A DNA stretch of 62,783 nt from Lentisphaeria bacterium (GTDB lineage: Bacteria; Verrucomicrobiota; Lentisphaeria; Victivallales; Victivallaceae), in the NCBI GenBank assembly GCA_017457105.1, contig JAFTIA010000027.1:1-62783 (forward strand), given 5' to 3'. The notes under the pieces were generated by a model. The model was given only the letters and a program-made list of their open reading frames with translations, was not told the DNA's origin and did no database searches. Below, piece after piece: positions 6,849 through 16,164 of this stretch (position 1 is its first letter; each line of letters begins with the position of its first letter). Both the position numbers and the translations under genes were made by a program.

Positions 6849-8765
6849 ATGTTTTCTGGAGAATTTGACAAAATCAACGTTTCCTGGCAGCTTGTTTGCC
6901 GTGATGGACGCATCCTTGCGCCGGAAACCGTGCAGTCCGGTGAAGATCAAACCTATCACCTCCCCGGCGGCGGCACCGTTCATGTCCGCTGGCGCATCGA
7001 TCAGCACGGTACCCGGCTGGGAACGCTCTGTTATTCCGGTCTGGAAGATATTGAATACATTCAGTTCCCGTATGTTGTTTACAAGGATTTTCCGGACAAC
7101 GGCTCTCTGCTGCTTCCCAAACAGTACGGGATGCTGCTCCATCATGTCAATACCCATTTGCATACCGCCGATGAATATTCCAACGAAATTTCCGGCGACG
7201 ACATTGTTTTCTGCGGTGAAATGATCCCCATGCGCGGCTCCGCCATGCTGACGGATTCCGGCTCTTTCCTTTTTGATTTCCGTGATCCGGAATGGATGCT
7301 GAAAACCTGCATCTACACCCGTCCCGCTCCGAAAACGCTGGCATTTTTCGGCCGTCATTTTGTCCCCATGGACAAGGGGCGCACGGCGTATGCCCTTCCT
7401 TATGAATGCGGGATCACCTCTTTTTGCGGGGACTGGTTCGATGCCGCCAAACTTTACCGTCGCTGGGCAGTCACGCAACCATGGGCCGCCGGGAAAAAGC
7501 CCGATAAACGCATCCGGGACATCTCCTGTTTCTGCTGGAACCGGGGCTTGATCGACAATGTGGTTCCCCCCGTCATCCGTCTTGGGGAGGATACCGGAAC
7601 CACTCCCGGGCTTTCCTGGTACTGGTGGCACCATAACCCCTACGATACCGACTACCCGGATTACTGGCCGCCCCGGGAAGGGGTTGAACCTTTCAAAAAC
7701 GCCATTGCTGAACTCAATAAACGGGGGATTTACAGTCAGGTTTATGTAAACGGCATGACTTGGGATATGGATGGCTCCAGCACCTGGGCAGGCGGCGAAG
7801 ACGCCATTATCCGCCGCCGCAACGGGGACCCGGAAGCCTTTCCGTACAACACCTTCAACCATCACCGGCTGGGCTCCATTTGCGGGACGGTAAAAGAGTT
7901 TCAGAAACGCCTCTGTGCCGAAGTGGATCATCTGGCGGCGGCGGGTTTGCCCGGGGTGTATATCGACATGATCGGCAACGCCACTCACCGTGCCTGTTAC
8001 CATACCGGTCACCATCACGCTCCGGGCGGCGGCAGTTACAATTACCGTGGCTACCGGGAAATGGTCCGGGAAATCAAACGCCGTCATCCCGATCTCCTGC
8101 TGGGGACGGAGGATTGCGGGGAAGATTTTATGGACTTGATGGATAGTTTCATCGGCTTCCACATCAGCGTGGAACGCTTCCTTTTTGATCCGGATATAGA
8201 GTGTGTCCCCATGTATCCGGCGATCTACCACGGCATCATGCCGATCTATGGCAGTTACACCCTGCCGGACGGCATCCCGCCTTATGACCCCTCCTGGCCG
8301 GAGGACGGCAAGTGGAAAAACGAAAAGGACTGGATCAACCTTTTCCCGGATCAGTTCTATCTGGAACTGGCTCGGCAGCTCATGTTCGGCAACATTCCCA
8401 CCCTTGCCAATTTCCAGATGAAACACTGCGAGGAAGAGCAATTTGCGGATATTTACAAATTCATCCGGGAAACCATCCGGTTCCGGCAGGAAAATCTGCA
8501 ATATCTTTTTGACGGGGAAATGCTCCGGGCTCCGGAGATCCGGTGTCCTGAAATCGATGTGGACTTTATGGCGCGCTTTATCTACACCCACGAAGATGCC
8601 ATGAAAACTCCCCGGCACCGCCGCCCGGTGATTTTCGGTTCCCGCTGGCGCGCGCCGGACGGGTCGGAAGCGGTATTGCTGGCAAACTGGTCACGGCAGA
8701 AGGTGGAATTCACCTGTGACGGAAAAACCGTGACCATGGAACCCCGGAGTTACTGCAAACTGTGA
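6849..8765 (+). CDS. DUF6259-type putative glycoside hydrolase
   Basis: 638 residues, with no signal peptide or membrane segment, so probably cytoplasmic. I chose the ATG at 6849 because GGAG (6837-6840) lies 8 nt upstream; the open frame extends far upstream through the repeat and antisense DNA and is not coding there. The fold looks like an N-terminal beta-sandwich (to about 230), a TIM barrel (SWYWWHHNPYDTDYPDYWPP, GVYIDMIGNA, LLLGTEDCGEDF) and a small C-terminal beta domain (VLLANWSRQKVEFTCDGK). The layout resembles alpha-galactosidase-like hydrolases of the DUF6259 type that are abundant in Lentisphaerota. The acidic residues in YIDMIG and TEDCGED are candidate catalytic groups. The substrate is unknown. 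It is transcribed alone, between its own promoter and terminator. Confidence 0.72.
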   Translation: MFSGEFDKINVSWQLVCRDGRILAPETVQSGEDQTYHLPGGGTVHVRWRIDQHGTRLGTLCYSGLEDIEYIQFPYVVYKDFPDNGSLLLPKQYGMLLHHVNTHLHTADEYSNEISGDDIVFCGEMIPMRGSAMLTDSGSFLFDFRDPEWMLKTCIYTRPAPKTLAFFGRHFVPMDKGRTAYALPYECGITSFCGDWFDAAKLYRRWAVTQPWAAGKKPDKRIRDISCFCWNRGLIDNVVPPVIRLGEDTGTTPGLSWYWWHHNPYDTDYPDYWPPREGVEPFKNAIAELNKRGIYSQVYVNGMTWDMDGSSTWAGGEDAIIRRRNGDPEAFPYNTFNHHRLGSICGTVKEFQKRLCAEVDHLAAAGLPGVYIDMIGNATHRACYHTGHHHAPGGGSYNYRGYREMVREIKRRHPDLLLGTEDCGEDFMDLMDSFIGFHISVERFLFDPDIECVPMYPAIYHGIMPIYGSYTLPDGIPPYDPSWPEDGKWKNEKDWINLFPDQFYLELARQLMFGNIPTLANFQMKHCEEEQFADIYKFIRETIRFRQENLQYLFDGEMLRAPEIRCPEIDVDFMARFIYTHEDAMKTPRHRRPVIFGSRWRAPDGSEAVLLANWSRQKVEFTCDGKTVTMEPRSYCKL

Positions 8766-8777
8766 TTTTTCCGGCAT

Positions 8778-8816
8778 AAAAAAACACCTGACATATTGCG
8801 TGTCAGGTGTTTTTTT
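8778..8816. terminator. Bidirectional terminator between convergent units
   Basis: ACACCTGACA-type and TGTCAGGTGT-type arms form a stem, with an A-run on the left and a T-run on the right. It ends both the DUF6259-type gene (plus) and the ech operon (minus, stop at 8836). Confidence 0.88.
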
Positions 8817-8835
8817 GTACCGTTCAAAGAACGGC

Positions 8836-9153
8836 TTATTCTTCGTCCGGATATTTTTCCGTACGGGGTGCCATACGCAGGCACTTCTTGGGGCAGGCTT
8901 CCACGCACGCCGCACAGACGATACAGCGGAAACGGTCAAACTGCCACGACTGATCCGGCTTGCGGGTGACCGTGATCGCATTGGACGGGCACTTTTTGGC
9001 GCAGATACCGCAGTAAATGCAGTTGGTCGGATCGATCATCAGCCGCCCGCGGGTCCCCGGGAAATCCGGCCGTTTTTCGTACGGATAATTCCGGGTCGCA
9101 GGTTTGCGGAAAAGATTCCGCACAATATCATTGAACATCGCAAAGAGTTTCAT
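8836..9153 (-). CDS. echF: Ech hydrogenase subunit F, two-[4Fe-4S] ferredoxin-like protein
   Basis: 105 residues with two binding motifs, CIYCGICAKKCP and CIVCAACVEACP. It is homologous to NuoI of complex I. It should accept electrons from reduced ferredoxin and pass them to the small subunit EchC. It is the last gene of the hyp-ech operon, 18 nt after echE, with AGAGG just before its ATG. Confidence 0.88.
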   Translation of the reverse strand: MKLFAMFNDIVRNLFRKPATRNYPYEKRPDFPGTRGRLMIDPTNCIYCGICAKKCPSNAITVTRKPDQSWQFDRFRCIVCAACVEACPKKCLRMAPRTEKYPDEE

Positions 9154-9171
9154 AATTCCTCTGCTCCTTCC

Positions 9172-10245
9172 TTAACGTTCCGTGCAGCTGATGCAGGGAT
9201 CCACCGACAGCACGATCATACCCACATCCGCCAGCTGACTGCCGTTCAGCATGGTCATCAGAGCCGGGATGTTGGCAAAGGTTGGCGTGCGTACACGCAT
9301 CCGGTCCAGATGGTCCGTGCCGTTGCCTTTCAGATAGTACAGCACTTCGCCGCGGGGCTGTTCGCAGCGAATCGCCACTTCCCCGCAGGGCTTGCCTTTG
9401 TAGGCAACTTTGATTTCCGTATCCGGCATTTTGTCCAGAGCCTGACGGACCAGGTCGATGGACTGGTAAACTTCCCGGCAGCGGACCAGCGTACGGGCAT
9501 AACTGTCGCAGGAGGTTTCCACCACAGGTTCAAAATCCAGATTCTTGTAGGCAATGTAACCGGTGGTACGGTGGTCCATGGCATGGCCGCTCCCGCGGGC
9601 GGTGGGGCCCACGGCACCGGCAGCATAAGCCGCGGCTTTATCCAGAATACCAATGCCCACCAGACGCTTTTTCACGCTGTAATCATCGGTCATCACCGGG
9701 ATCAGACGCTTCAATTCGGCTTCTGCTTCCTTGAGCTGGTTCAGCACAAAGGCTTTCTGTTCATCGTTGATGTCCCGGCGGACACCGCCGATACAGCAGG
9801 CATTCAGCATCACACGGCCGCCGGTGGTGTATTCCATGGCATCCATGATCCGTTCACGGGTGCGCCACAACTGCATGAAAAGATTTTCAAAGCCGAACGC
9901 ATCCGCCAGCAGACCCAGTGCCAGCAGATGGCTGTGGATACGGTGGAGTTCCGCCCACACCACACGCAGGTAATTGGCGCGTTCCGGGACGGTGATCTCC
10001 ATCATTTCTTCGATACCCATGCAGTAACTCATGGAGTGCATGAAGCTGCAGATACCGCAGACCCGTTCCACCAGATAGGAATCCTGCACAAAGTCTTTCT
10101 GTTCCGCCAGTTTTTCCAGACCGCGGTGGACATAGCCCACCACCGGCAAAACGGAAACGATCCGTTCATCATCCAAAGCCAGACGCAGCTGGATGGGTTC
10201 CGGCAATACCGGGTGCTGAGGCCCGAAAGGTACGATCGTACTCAT
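9172..10245 (-). CDS. echE: Ech hydrogenase large (catalytic) subunit E
   Basis: 357 residues, NuoD-like. The Ni-Fe ligands are the Cys pairs in ERVCGICSFMH and in the C-terminal DPCISCTER. The protein ends right after DPCxxCxxR, so it has no C-terminal extension and needs no maturation endopeptidase; this matches EchE and CooH as known from other organisms and the absence of a hyaD/hycI-like gene here. Its start codon overlaps the echD stop by one base. Confidence 0.92.
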   Translation of the reverse strand: MSTIVPFGPQHPVLPEPIQLRLALDDERIVSVLPVVGYVHRGLEKLAEQKDFVQDSYLVERVCGICSFMHSMSYCMGIEEMMEITVPERANYLRVVWAELHRIHSHLLALGLLADAFGFENLFMQLWRTRERIMDAMEYTTGGRVMLNACCIGGVRRDINDEQKAFVLNQLKEAEAELKRLIPVMTDDYSVKKRLVGIGILDKAAAYAAGAVGPTARGSGHAMDHRTTGYIAYKNLDFEPVVETSCDSYARTLVRCREVYQSIDLVRQALDKMPDTEIKVAYKGKPCGEVAIRCEQPRGEVLYYLKGNGTDHLDRMRVRTPTFANIPALMTMLNGSQLADVGMIVLSVDPCISCTER

Positions 10246-10634
10246 TATTTCTGTTCTCCTTTCACCTCAACCGTGGAAACCGCCACGCCGGGGACCCGGC
10301 AGAAGGGTTTTTCCGGCGCATCTTCATTGAGGATGAAGTGTTTGCAGAAGTCCAGCTCCATCCCGCTGATGGTAATGCCGAAGAGGTCCTGCATTTCGTT
10401 TTCGATCACAAACGCACAGGGGCAGACGCTGGAAATACTGGGGAGCGCGGTCCCTTTCGGCAGTTCCAGTTTCAGGTTGTGCAGTTCATAGTTGCGGTCA
10501 AAGTGATAGTAAATATCAAAGTGTTCGCCGCAATCCACCGAAGTCATGGTCACCAGACGGTAACCCTGCGGGATCAGAGCCGCGATCTTGGCGATCTGAT
10601 CTTCCAGCGTAATCGTTTCGTTGACGGTCATCAT
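10245..10634 (-). CDS. echD: Ech hydrogenase subunit D (NuoC-like)
   Basis: 129 residues, related to the 30-kDa subunit NuoC. The family core reads FVIENEMQDLFGITISG. It has no metal-binding motif and acts as a structural partner of the large subunit. It overlaps echC by 4 nt and echE by 1 nt, indicating coupled translation. Confidence 0.85.
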   Translation of the reverse strand: MMTVNETITLEDQIAKIAALIPQGYRLVTMTSVDCGEHFDIYYHFDRNYELHNLKLELPKGTALPSISSVCPCAFVIENEMQDLFGITISGMELDFCKHFILNEDAPEKPFCRVPGVAVSTVEVKGEQK

Positions 10635-11167
10635 TTGGCCACCGCCTGTTCTCCTGTTGCACCGGCTGCCGCAGGAGCTTCCGCCGGGGCGGGAGCAGGA
10701 GCCGGTTTGACGATTTTAAGTTTCATGACCGGTTTTACGGTCGGCGTATTCTGCTGTTTTTGGGCGAGGATGGCTGCGCCTTCCAGAATGCCGTCCAGCA
10801 TGGCTTCCGGCCGGGGCGGGCAGCCCGGAACGTAAACGTCCACAGGGATCACCTTGTCCACGCCGCCCAGCACATTGTAGCAGTCTGCGAAGATCCCGCC
10901 CGTTGCCGGGCAGATCCCCATGGCCACCACCACTTTGGGACCGGGCATCTGTTCATACAAGTTCCGCAGAACGCGGGCGTTCCGGTGGTTCACAGACCCG
11001 GTGACCACCATAATATCCGCATGTTTGGGGCTGCCGATATGCACCACGCCGAAACGTTCAGCATCGTACATCGGCGTCAAACAGGCGAGGAATTCAATGT
11101 CACAGCCGTTGCAGCTGTTGCAGTTGACATGTACCACCCAAGGGGATTTTGCCGTTGCTTTTGTCAT
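10631..11167 (-). CDS. echC: Ech hydrogenase small subunit C (NuoB-like)
   Basis: 178 residues. It holds the proximal [4Fe-4S] cluster through Cys residues in CNSCNGCD, GICPATGG and VPGCPPRP. The last 40 or so residues are an unusual Ala/Pro-rich tail (PAPAPAPAEAPAAAGA) beyond the normal family end, probably flexible. The gene lies 3 nt after echB. Confidence 0.9.
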   Translation of the reverse strand: MTKATAKSPWVVHVNCNSCNGCDIEFLACLTPMYDAERFGVVHIGSPKHADIMVVTGSVNHRNARVLRNLYEQMPGPKVVVAMGICPATGGIFADCYNVLGGVDKVIPVDVYVPGCPPRPEAMLDGILEGAAILAQKQQNTPTVKPVMKLKIVKPAPAPAPAEAPAAAGATGEQAVAK

Positions 11168-11170
11168 GAT

Positions 11171-12040
11171 TTATCTCCACAACCAGATTAAGTTTGCCAG
11201 TGCCAGAGAAAGCGGCACCGTCCACATGTAGCGGACCATCCACCCGGTGGTAAGACGGGAGAAGGCATTGTCCACCACCAGCAAAAACAGAAAGACCACC
11301 GTTTCCAACAGGAATCCGCACAGGATATTCGTGTGCCAGAACGCCATTACCAGACCGAAACCCAGTGCCAGTTCATAGAAGTGGGCGATTTCCGTCAGGC
11401 AGTAGAAGGGGCCCGCATATTCCTGATACACCCCCCGGACGATTTCCTGATGGGCGTGATGGGAACTGGAAACGTCGAAGGGCGACTTGCCGAATTCGAT
11501 GGCCAGAACACACACAAATGCCAGGAAAAGAAGCGGCATGGAGTAGATCAGGGGTTCCTGGCTTTCCAGCACCGCAGAACCCAGGAAGCTCCCGTCACGC
11601 AGACGGATCCCCAGGATCAGCAGGATCAGGATCGGTTCATAGGCAAGGATCTGCATGATCTTGCGCTGACTGCCGATCCAGCTGTACGGGGAGCGCACAC
11701 TCATCCCGCCCAGCACCAATGCAATGGAGCTGAATGCGTGGATCAGCAGGACCATCAGAAGATCCTGACCGGTCACCAGCATCACCACCGTGATCATCAT
11801 AAACACCAGATGAAGCATGGTGTAAAGGATCTGCGGACGGTGCAGAACAAAGGGTTCTTTGCCCATCAGCTTGATGATGTCATAAAAGGGCTGCATCAGA
11901 GGCGGCCCCATACGGCCCTGCATACGGGCTGTGATCTTGCGGTCCAGCCCCATGATGATCCCCCCCAGTACCGGGGCAAGGATCAGTGCCAGAACACTCC
12001 GGACGACCGGATCGTTCAACCATTTCATCATGTTTTCCAT
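11171..12040 (-). CDS. echB: Ech hydrogenase membrane subunit B (NuoH-like)
   Basis: 289 residues with about eight membrane helices. It resembles NuoH/HycD, the subunit that links the soluble electron-transfer arm to the membrane ion path. Recognisable signatures are DRKITARMQGRMGPP near the N-terminus and EFGKSPFDVSSSHHAHQE in the central loop. It lies 18 nt after echA. Confidence 0.9.
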   Translation of the reverse strand: MENMMKWLNDPVVRSVLALILAPVLGGIIMGLDRKITARMQGRMGPPLMQPFYDIIKLMGKEPFVLHRPQILYTMLHLVFMMITVVMLVTGQDLLMVLLIHAFSSIALVLGGMSVRSPYSWIGSQRKIMQILAYEPILILLILGIRLRDGSFLGSAVLESQEPLIYSMPLLFLAFVCVLAIEFGKSPFDVSSSHHAHQEIVRGVYQEYAGPFYCLTEIAHFYELALGFGLVMAFWHTNILCGFLLETVVFLFLLVVDNAFSRLTTGWMVRYMWTVPLSLALANLIWLWR

Positions 12041-12058
12041 AGTTTTGCTCCTCCGTCC

Positions 12059-14011
12059 TTACTTGGCCAGGCAAACGCCGATTAAGACCACGATGATGAG
12101 CCATGCCGCCCACACCAGGACCGAGGTGACCTTTCCCTCGCTGATGATACCGTGGAAATAGATGTTGGAAAAGTGCGAGTGTTCGATCTTGCCGCCCACC
12201 GAACGGAAGTCGTAAGAACGGGCACCCTGCACGCTCTTGAGTTCGGAGGAGGTGATGTTTTCCCCGCAGAGATAGGGCAGACGGATGTTCTTTTCATCAA
12301 ACTTCCGCCAGAAGAACCAGTAGTAAATGATCAACCCCAGCACCACTCCGCCGTAGATGATCAGACTGGTGACCGTACTGGCACCGGCTTCGTTGAAGAT
12401 GCACCAGTTGATGTCTGCGTAACGGTGATATACCGCACGGGCCATGGGGTCAAAGACATATTTGAAGATGAACATGGTGGAAGCACCCGTCACCAGCACC
12501 AGCAGTGCCAGGAAACCCAGCGAAACTCGCATGGCAGAGGGGATCACTTCCCCCGGCACATCCCGGTGATAACCGGTATTCTGCATTTTGCCGATCCATT
12601 TGGCCCAGAAGAACACCGTAAGCGCACTGCCCGTGACCATAAAAATCAGCAGGAAAGGCGACAGGATGGTCGCTTCAATGGCCAGCCACTTGGAAAGCAG
12701 CATCCCGAAAGGCGGCAGAAGCATGGAAACCATGCCCACCCATGCCACGCAGGTGGTGTAGGGCATCCGGTAATACATGCCGTCCATATCTTCGATATCC
12801 CGGCTGCCGATGACCTGTTCGATCCGGCCCACGCAGAGGAAGAGAAGCCCCTTGGAAATAGCGTGGAAACTGATGATGGACAATCCGGCGGCATACGCCA
12901 GAGGAGTATTGATCCCCGCACAGGCAACCACCAGACCGAGGTTGGAAATCGTGGAGTACGCCAGCACCTTTTTGGCGTTGCTCTGGGTACAGGCAAGGAG
13001 TGCCCCGCCCACAAACGTCAATGCCCCGGCAAATGCCACAATGGTCATGGCGCGTTCATCATAGAACCCGGGCGTAAGACGCATCACCAGATACACCCCC
13101 GCCTTGACCATGGTGGCGGCGTGGAGCATGGCGGAAACCGGCGTGGGGGCCACCATGGCGCCCAGCAGCCAGCTCTGGAACGGGAACAGCGCAGATTTGG
13201 TGAACGCTGCCAGACAGAGCAGGATCGCCGGGAGCAGTGTGATCGAGTGTTTTTCCAGAAGCAGCTGGAAACTTTCGCCGCCGGTCCTGGATTTCAGAAG
13301 ATATACACCGGCAAGCAGGAAAACCCCGCCAAGGCTGTTCAGAAGAAGGGCACGGGCAGCATTGACCCGGCGGGCTTCGCCGCCATCCTGACCGATCAGG
13401 GCATAGCTGCACAGCGTGGTGGCTTCCCAGAAGAAGGAGAATGCCGCCAGATTATCGGACATCACCAGCCCTGCCATAAAGCCCAGAAATGCCAGGAAGA
13501 AGAAGTAGAACTGCCCCAGCGATGCGGCGGTATCCGGCGCATGTTTGGCGTGGCTCTTCATGTACCCGAGGCTGAAAACCGTGATGGCGCCGCCGACAAT
13601 GGCCGTCACCAGCAGCATGATCCGGGAAAGACTGTCCACCCGGAAAACCGTCACAAAATCCCCGTGATGTTCCGTGGGCAGGCACCAGATCCCCGCCGCC
13701 AGCAGGACTTGCAGCACGGCGAAAACGGTGATCCACCAGTTTTTGGTCCGGATACCGATCCCCAGGATCACCAGAATGATGACTGCTTCCAGTACGCTGG
13801 CGATCCATTCACATTTTGCCGGGATTGCGAATTCCCAGATACCTTCTGCCGCCTGCATGGATCCATAGACTACTGCCAGTCCGGATGCCACGACGGCAAA
13901 TGCGGCAACTCCCACCAGTACACTGCGTACCCGTGCCGACGGCACGATCCACGACAGGATACCGGCAAGGAGCGGCACTCCAAGGAGTGCACACAACGAC
14001 CATTCCATCAT
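12059..14011 (-). CDS. echA: Ech hydrogenase membrane subunit A (NuoL/Mrp-antiporter-like)
   Basis: 650 residues and about 16 membrane helices. It is homologous to NuoL and MrpA and is the ion-pumping subunit. The core proton-antiporter region includes SFFWEATTLCSYALIG, FPFQSWLLGAMVAPTPVSAMLHAATMVKAG and TISNLGLVVACAG. Conserved Lys residues of this fold appear in FTKSALFPFQSW and MVKAG. Together with EchB-F it should couple ferredoxin-dependent hydrogen evolution to H+ or Na+ export. It overlaps hypB by 4 nt. Confidence 0.9.
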   Translation of the reverse strand: MMEWSLCALLGVPLLAGILSWIVPSARVRSVLVGVAAFAVVASGLAVVYGSMQAAEGIWEFAIPAKCEWIASVLEAVIILVILGIGIRTKNWWITVFAVLQVLLAAGIWCLPTEHHGDFVTVFRVDSLSRIMLLVTAIVGGAITVFSLGYMKSHAKHAPDTAASLGQFYFFFLAFLGFMAGLVMSDNLAAFSFFWEATTLCSYALIGQDGGEARRVNAARALLLNSLGGVFLLAGVYLLKSRTGGESFQLLLEKHSITLLPAILLCLAAFTKSALFPFQSWLLGAMVAPTPVSAMLHAATMVKAGVYLVMRLTPGFYDERAMTIVAFAGALTFVGGALLACTQSNAKKVLAYSTISNLGLVVACAGINTPLAYAAGLSIISFHAISKGLLFLCVGRIEQVIGSRDIEDMDGMYYRMPYTTCVAWVGMVSMLLPPFGMLLSKWLAIEATILSPFLLIFMVTGSALTVFFWAKWIGKMQNTGYHRDVPGEVIPSAMRVSLGFLALLVLVTGASTMFIFKYVFDPMARAVYHRYADINWCIFNEAGASTVTSLIIYGGVVLGLIIYYWFFWRKFDEKNIRLPYLCGENITSSELKSVQGARSYDFRSVGGKIEHSHFSNIYFHGIISEGKVTSVLVWAAWLIIVVLIGVCLAK

Positions 14012-14814
14012 AAAACACCTTCCTTATTTTGGTTAGTTTTTTTGAGTTCTTCTATCCATAAGTCCATACCGTTGCCGGTTCTGGACGAAACCCGGAGAAT
14101 GACTGCATCGGGGCGTACCCGCCGGATATTTTTTTCCATGAGATCCATATCGCACCCGAGGGCATCCGCAAGATCGGCTTTGGTCAGCAAAGCAATATCC
14201 GCCGCCGCAAAAAGTGCCGGATATTTCAAGGGTTTTTCCTCCCCTTCCGGCGTGGAAAGCAGTGCCACTTTGGCGTTTTCCCCCAGATCGAATGCCACCG
14301 GGCACACCAGATTGCCCACATTTTCAATAAAGACGATCTTTGTTCCGGCGGGAACGGCCGTTTCCAGCACTTCCCGAACCTGACGGGCGGACAGGTGACA
14401 GCTTTCATGGACCTGGATCTGGGTTACAGGAGCCCCGGTGGCACGCATCCGGTCTGCATCATATTCCCCGTAGGGGTCCCCCACAATGACCGCTGCCGGA
14501 ATATCCAGTTTCTTCAGTGTTTCCACCAGCAGTGCGGTTTTGCCCGAGCCCGGAGAGGAGATCAGGTTATATGCCGTGATGCCCCGTTCCGCAAACCACT
14601 GCCGGTTTTCAGCGGCATCCGCATCATTATCGGCAAGGACCGCTCTGGCAAGGGGTACTTTCCGCACGGGAGCGGCATGATTTGCATCATGATGGCTGTG
14701 AAAGGTCTTGCCCCCGTCGTGGGAGTGCCAATCGCCCTCATGATGATGGTGATGCTCATGTCCGTGATCATCATGGGTATGATGATGCCCGGAACATCCG
14801 CAATCTTTACACAT
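14008..14814 (-). CDS. hypB: Hydrogenase nickel-insertion GTPase HypB
   Basis: 268 residues. A His-rich N-terminus (GHHHTHDDHGHEHHHHHEGD, through about residue 45) is a nickel-binding or nickel-storing segment. Next come the P-loop SSPGSGKT, the metal-site HESCH-type motif and the base-recognition LLTKADL. With HypA it loads nickel into the large subunit. It overlaps hypA by 8 nt and echA by 4 nt. Confidence 0.95.
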   Translation of the reverse strand: MCKDCGCSGHHHTHDDHGHEHHHHHEGDWHSHDGGKTFHSHHDANHAAPVRKVPLARAVLADNDADAAENRQWFAERGITAYNLISSPGSGKTALLVETLKKLDIPAAVIVGDPYGEYDADRMRATGAPVTQIQVHESCHLSARQVREVLETAVPAGTKIVFIENVGNLVCPVAFDLGENAKVALLSTPEGEEKPLKYPALFAAADIALLTKADLADALGCDMDLMEKNIRRVRPDAVILRVSSRTGNGMDLWIEELKKTNQNKEGVL

Positions 14815-15136
14815 CTTCCACCTCGATTTCCCGGATCGCCAACTCTCTGCCGTTCAACCGGCGCAGTTGATCAACTGCCCCGCAGTACGGGCACTTTTCC
14901 GGAAGGCGTTCCGTTTCCACTTCTTTTCCACAGCCGCCGCAGAGAAACCGCAGCGGCAGTAAAACCGTTTTTACCGGGTAGGGGGCCACCATGCTGAACG
15001 CATATTTCAGCGAATCCGGGTCCACCCCGCCCAATCGGCCGATCTCGACCGTTACACTCACTATTTTTCCGCCGTTTTCCTGCTGCCATGTTTCCACGGT
15101 TTTGTGCAGGGCTTCGGCCAAACTCAACTCATGCAT
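14807..15136 (-). CDS. hypA: Hydrogenase nickel-insertion protein HypA
   Basis: 109 residues. It starts at the ATG at 15136 with the canonical MHELSLAEAL, whose His2 and Glu3 belong to the nickel site. The zinc site is formed by CGGCG and CPYCG. The frame is open upstream, but that part lies inside hypE. The ATG overlaps the hypE stop by one base (TGATG). Confidence 0.93.
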   Translation of the reverse strand: MHELSLAEALHKTVETWQQENGGKIVSVTVEIGRLGGVDPDSLKYAFSMVAPYPVKTVLLPLRFLCGGCGKEVETERLPEKCPYCGAVDQLRRLNGRELAIREIEVEDV

Positions 15137-16164
15137 CAGCAGATCCTCGGCAGAAGTTCCCCGTCCGGCACGATCAATTTGCGCCGTCCGCCGAATCTTC
15201 CGCACAGCGCCACCGTGCCGTTCCCGGTGCCGGTGACTTTGCCGATGCGGCACGCCATTTCCCCGCCGGGAAGCTGTTTCCACGCTTCCAGCAATTCCCC
15301 GCTGACCGAGGGATCCGCCACGCAGACCACTCTGCCCTCACAGGCGGCAAACAATGGATCGATGCCGAACATATTGCACAATGTCCGCACGGAATCCCGC
15401 ACGGGCAACGATTTTTCTTCAATTTCCGCATCCAGACCGGAGCCGCTGAAGATTTCTTCCAGCACCGCTCCGGTACCGCCACGGGTGGGATCCCGCATAA
15501 AGCGGATCCTGCTTCCGCCGATCCCGGATGCTGCCCGGGTCTGCGGCAAAACAGGCGCACAATCACTGCACAACCCTTCGCCCCTCACCCCGTGACGCAG
15601 TGCCGTAATGGTCAGCGCATGGTCGCCAATGGAGCCGGAAACAAGAATATCATCTCCGGGCAGGATCTTATCCCGCCCCAGATCCAGAGCCGGGTCCCGC
15701 AAACCGATCCCGGCAGTATTGATAAAGAGTCCGTCGCAACTGCCTTTGCCCACCACTTTGGTATCGCCGGTGGCGATCACCACGCCGCAGGCATCGGCTG
15801 TTTCCTTTACCGCATCCAGAATGCGGTCCAGTTCCGCACAGTCGAACCCCTCTTCCACAATAAGGGCCAGCGAAAGATACTTGGGGATACCGCCGGAAAC
15901 CGCCAGATCGTTGACCGTTCCGCAGACTGCCAGTTTCCCGATATTGCCGCCGGGGAATTCCCGGGGGGAAACAACGAAACTGTCTGTGGAAAAGAGAAGG
16001 CTCCCTTCTTCCAGAAGCGATGCATCCGGCAGACTTTTCAGCGGACTTGCAGCCCCCGGTGCAAACCGGGGCAATACCGCACTGGCGATCCAGCGGGCCG
16101 CAGCACCGCCGCCACCGCCTTCTGCCATAGTCATCTGTTTCAACGAACTTTTCATATCATACAA
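15136..16164 (-). CDS. hypE: Hydrogenase cyanide-ligand synthesis protein HypE
   Basis: 342 residues, a PurM-like ATPase. It dehydrates the thiocarboxamide on its C-terminal Cys to thiocyanate, the source of the CN ligands on iron. The required C-terminal PRIC is present. Other signatures are GGNIGKLAVCGTVNDLAVSG and MRDPTRGG. The start is probably the TTG at 16164, which has AGGAG 6 nt upstream; an ATG at 16155 would have a 15-nt spacer. Confidence 0.92.
   Translation of the reverse strand: MYDMKSSLKQMTMAEGGGGGAAARWIASAVLPRFAPGAASPLKSLPDASLLEEGSLLFSTDSFVVSPREFPGGNIGKLAVCGTVNDLAVSGGIPKYLSLALIVEEGFDCAELDRILDAVKETADACGVVIATGDTKVVGKGSCDGLFINTAGIGLRDPALDLGRDKILPGDDILVSGSIGDHALTITALRHGVRGEGLCSDCAPVLPQTRAASGIGGSRIRFMRDPTRGGTGAVLEEIFSGSGLDAEIEEKSLPVRDSVRTLCNMFGIDPLFAACEGRVVCVADPSVSGELLEAWKQLPGGEMACRIGKVTGTGNGTVALCGRFGGRRKLIVPDGELLPRIC

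Noticed and set aside
12152..14383. 743-codon plus-strand frame opposite echA and hypB
   Set aside because: Antisense shadow; His/Gln/Arg-rich product with no family, while echA and hypB are certain.
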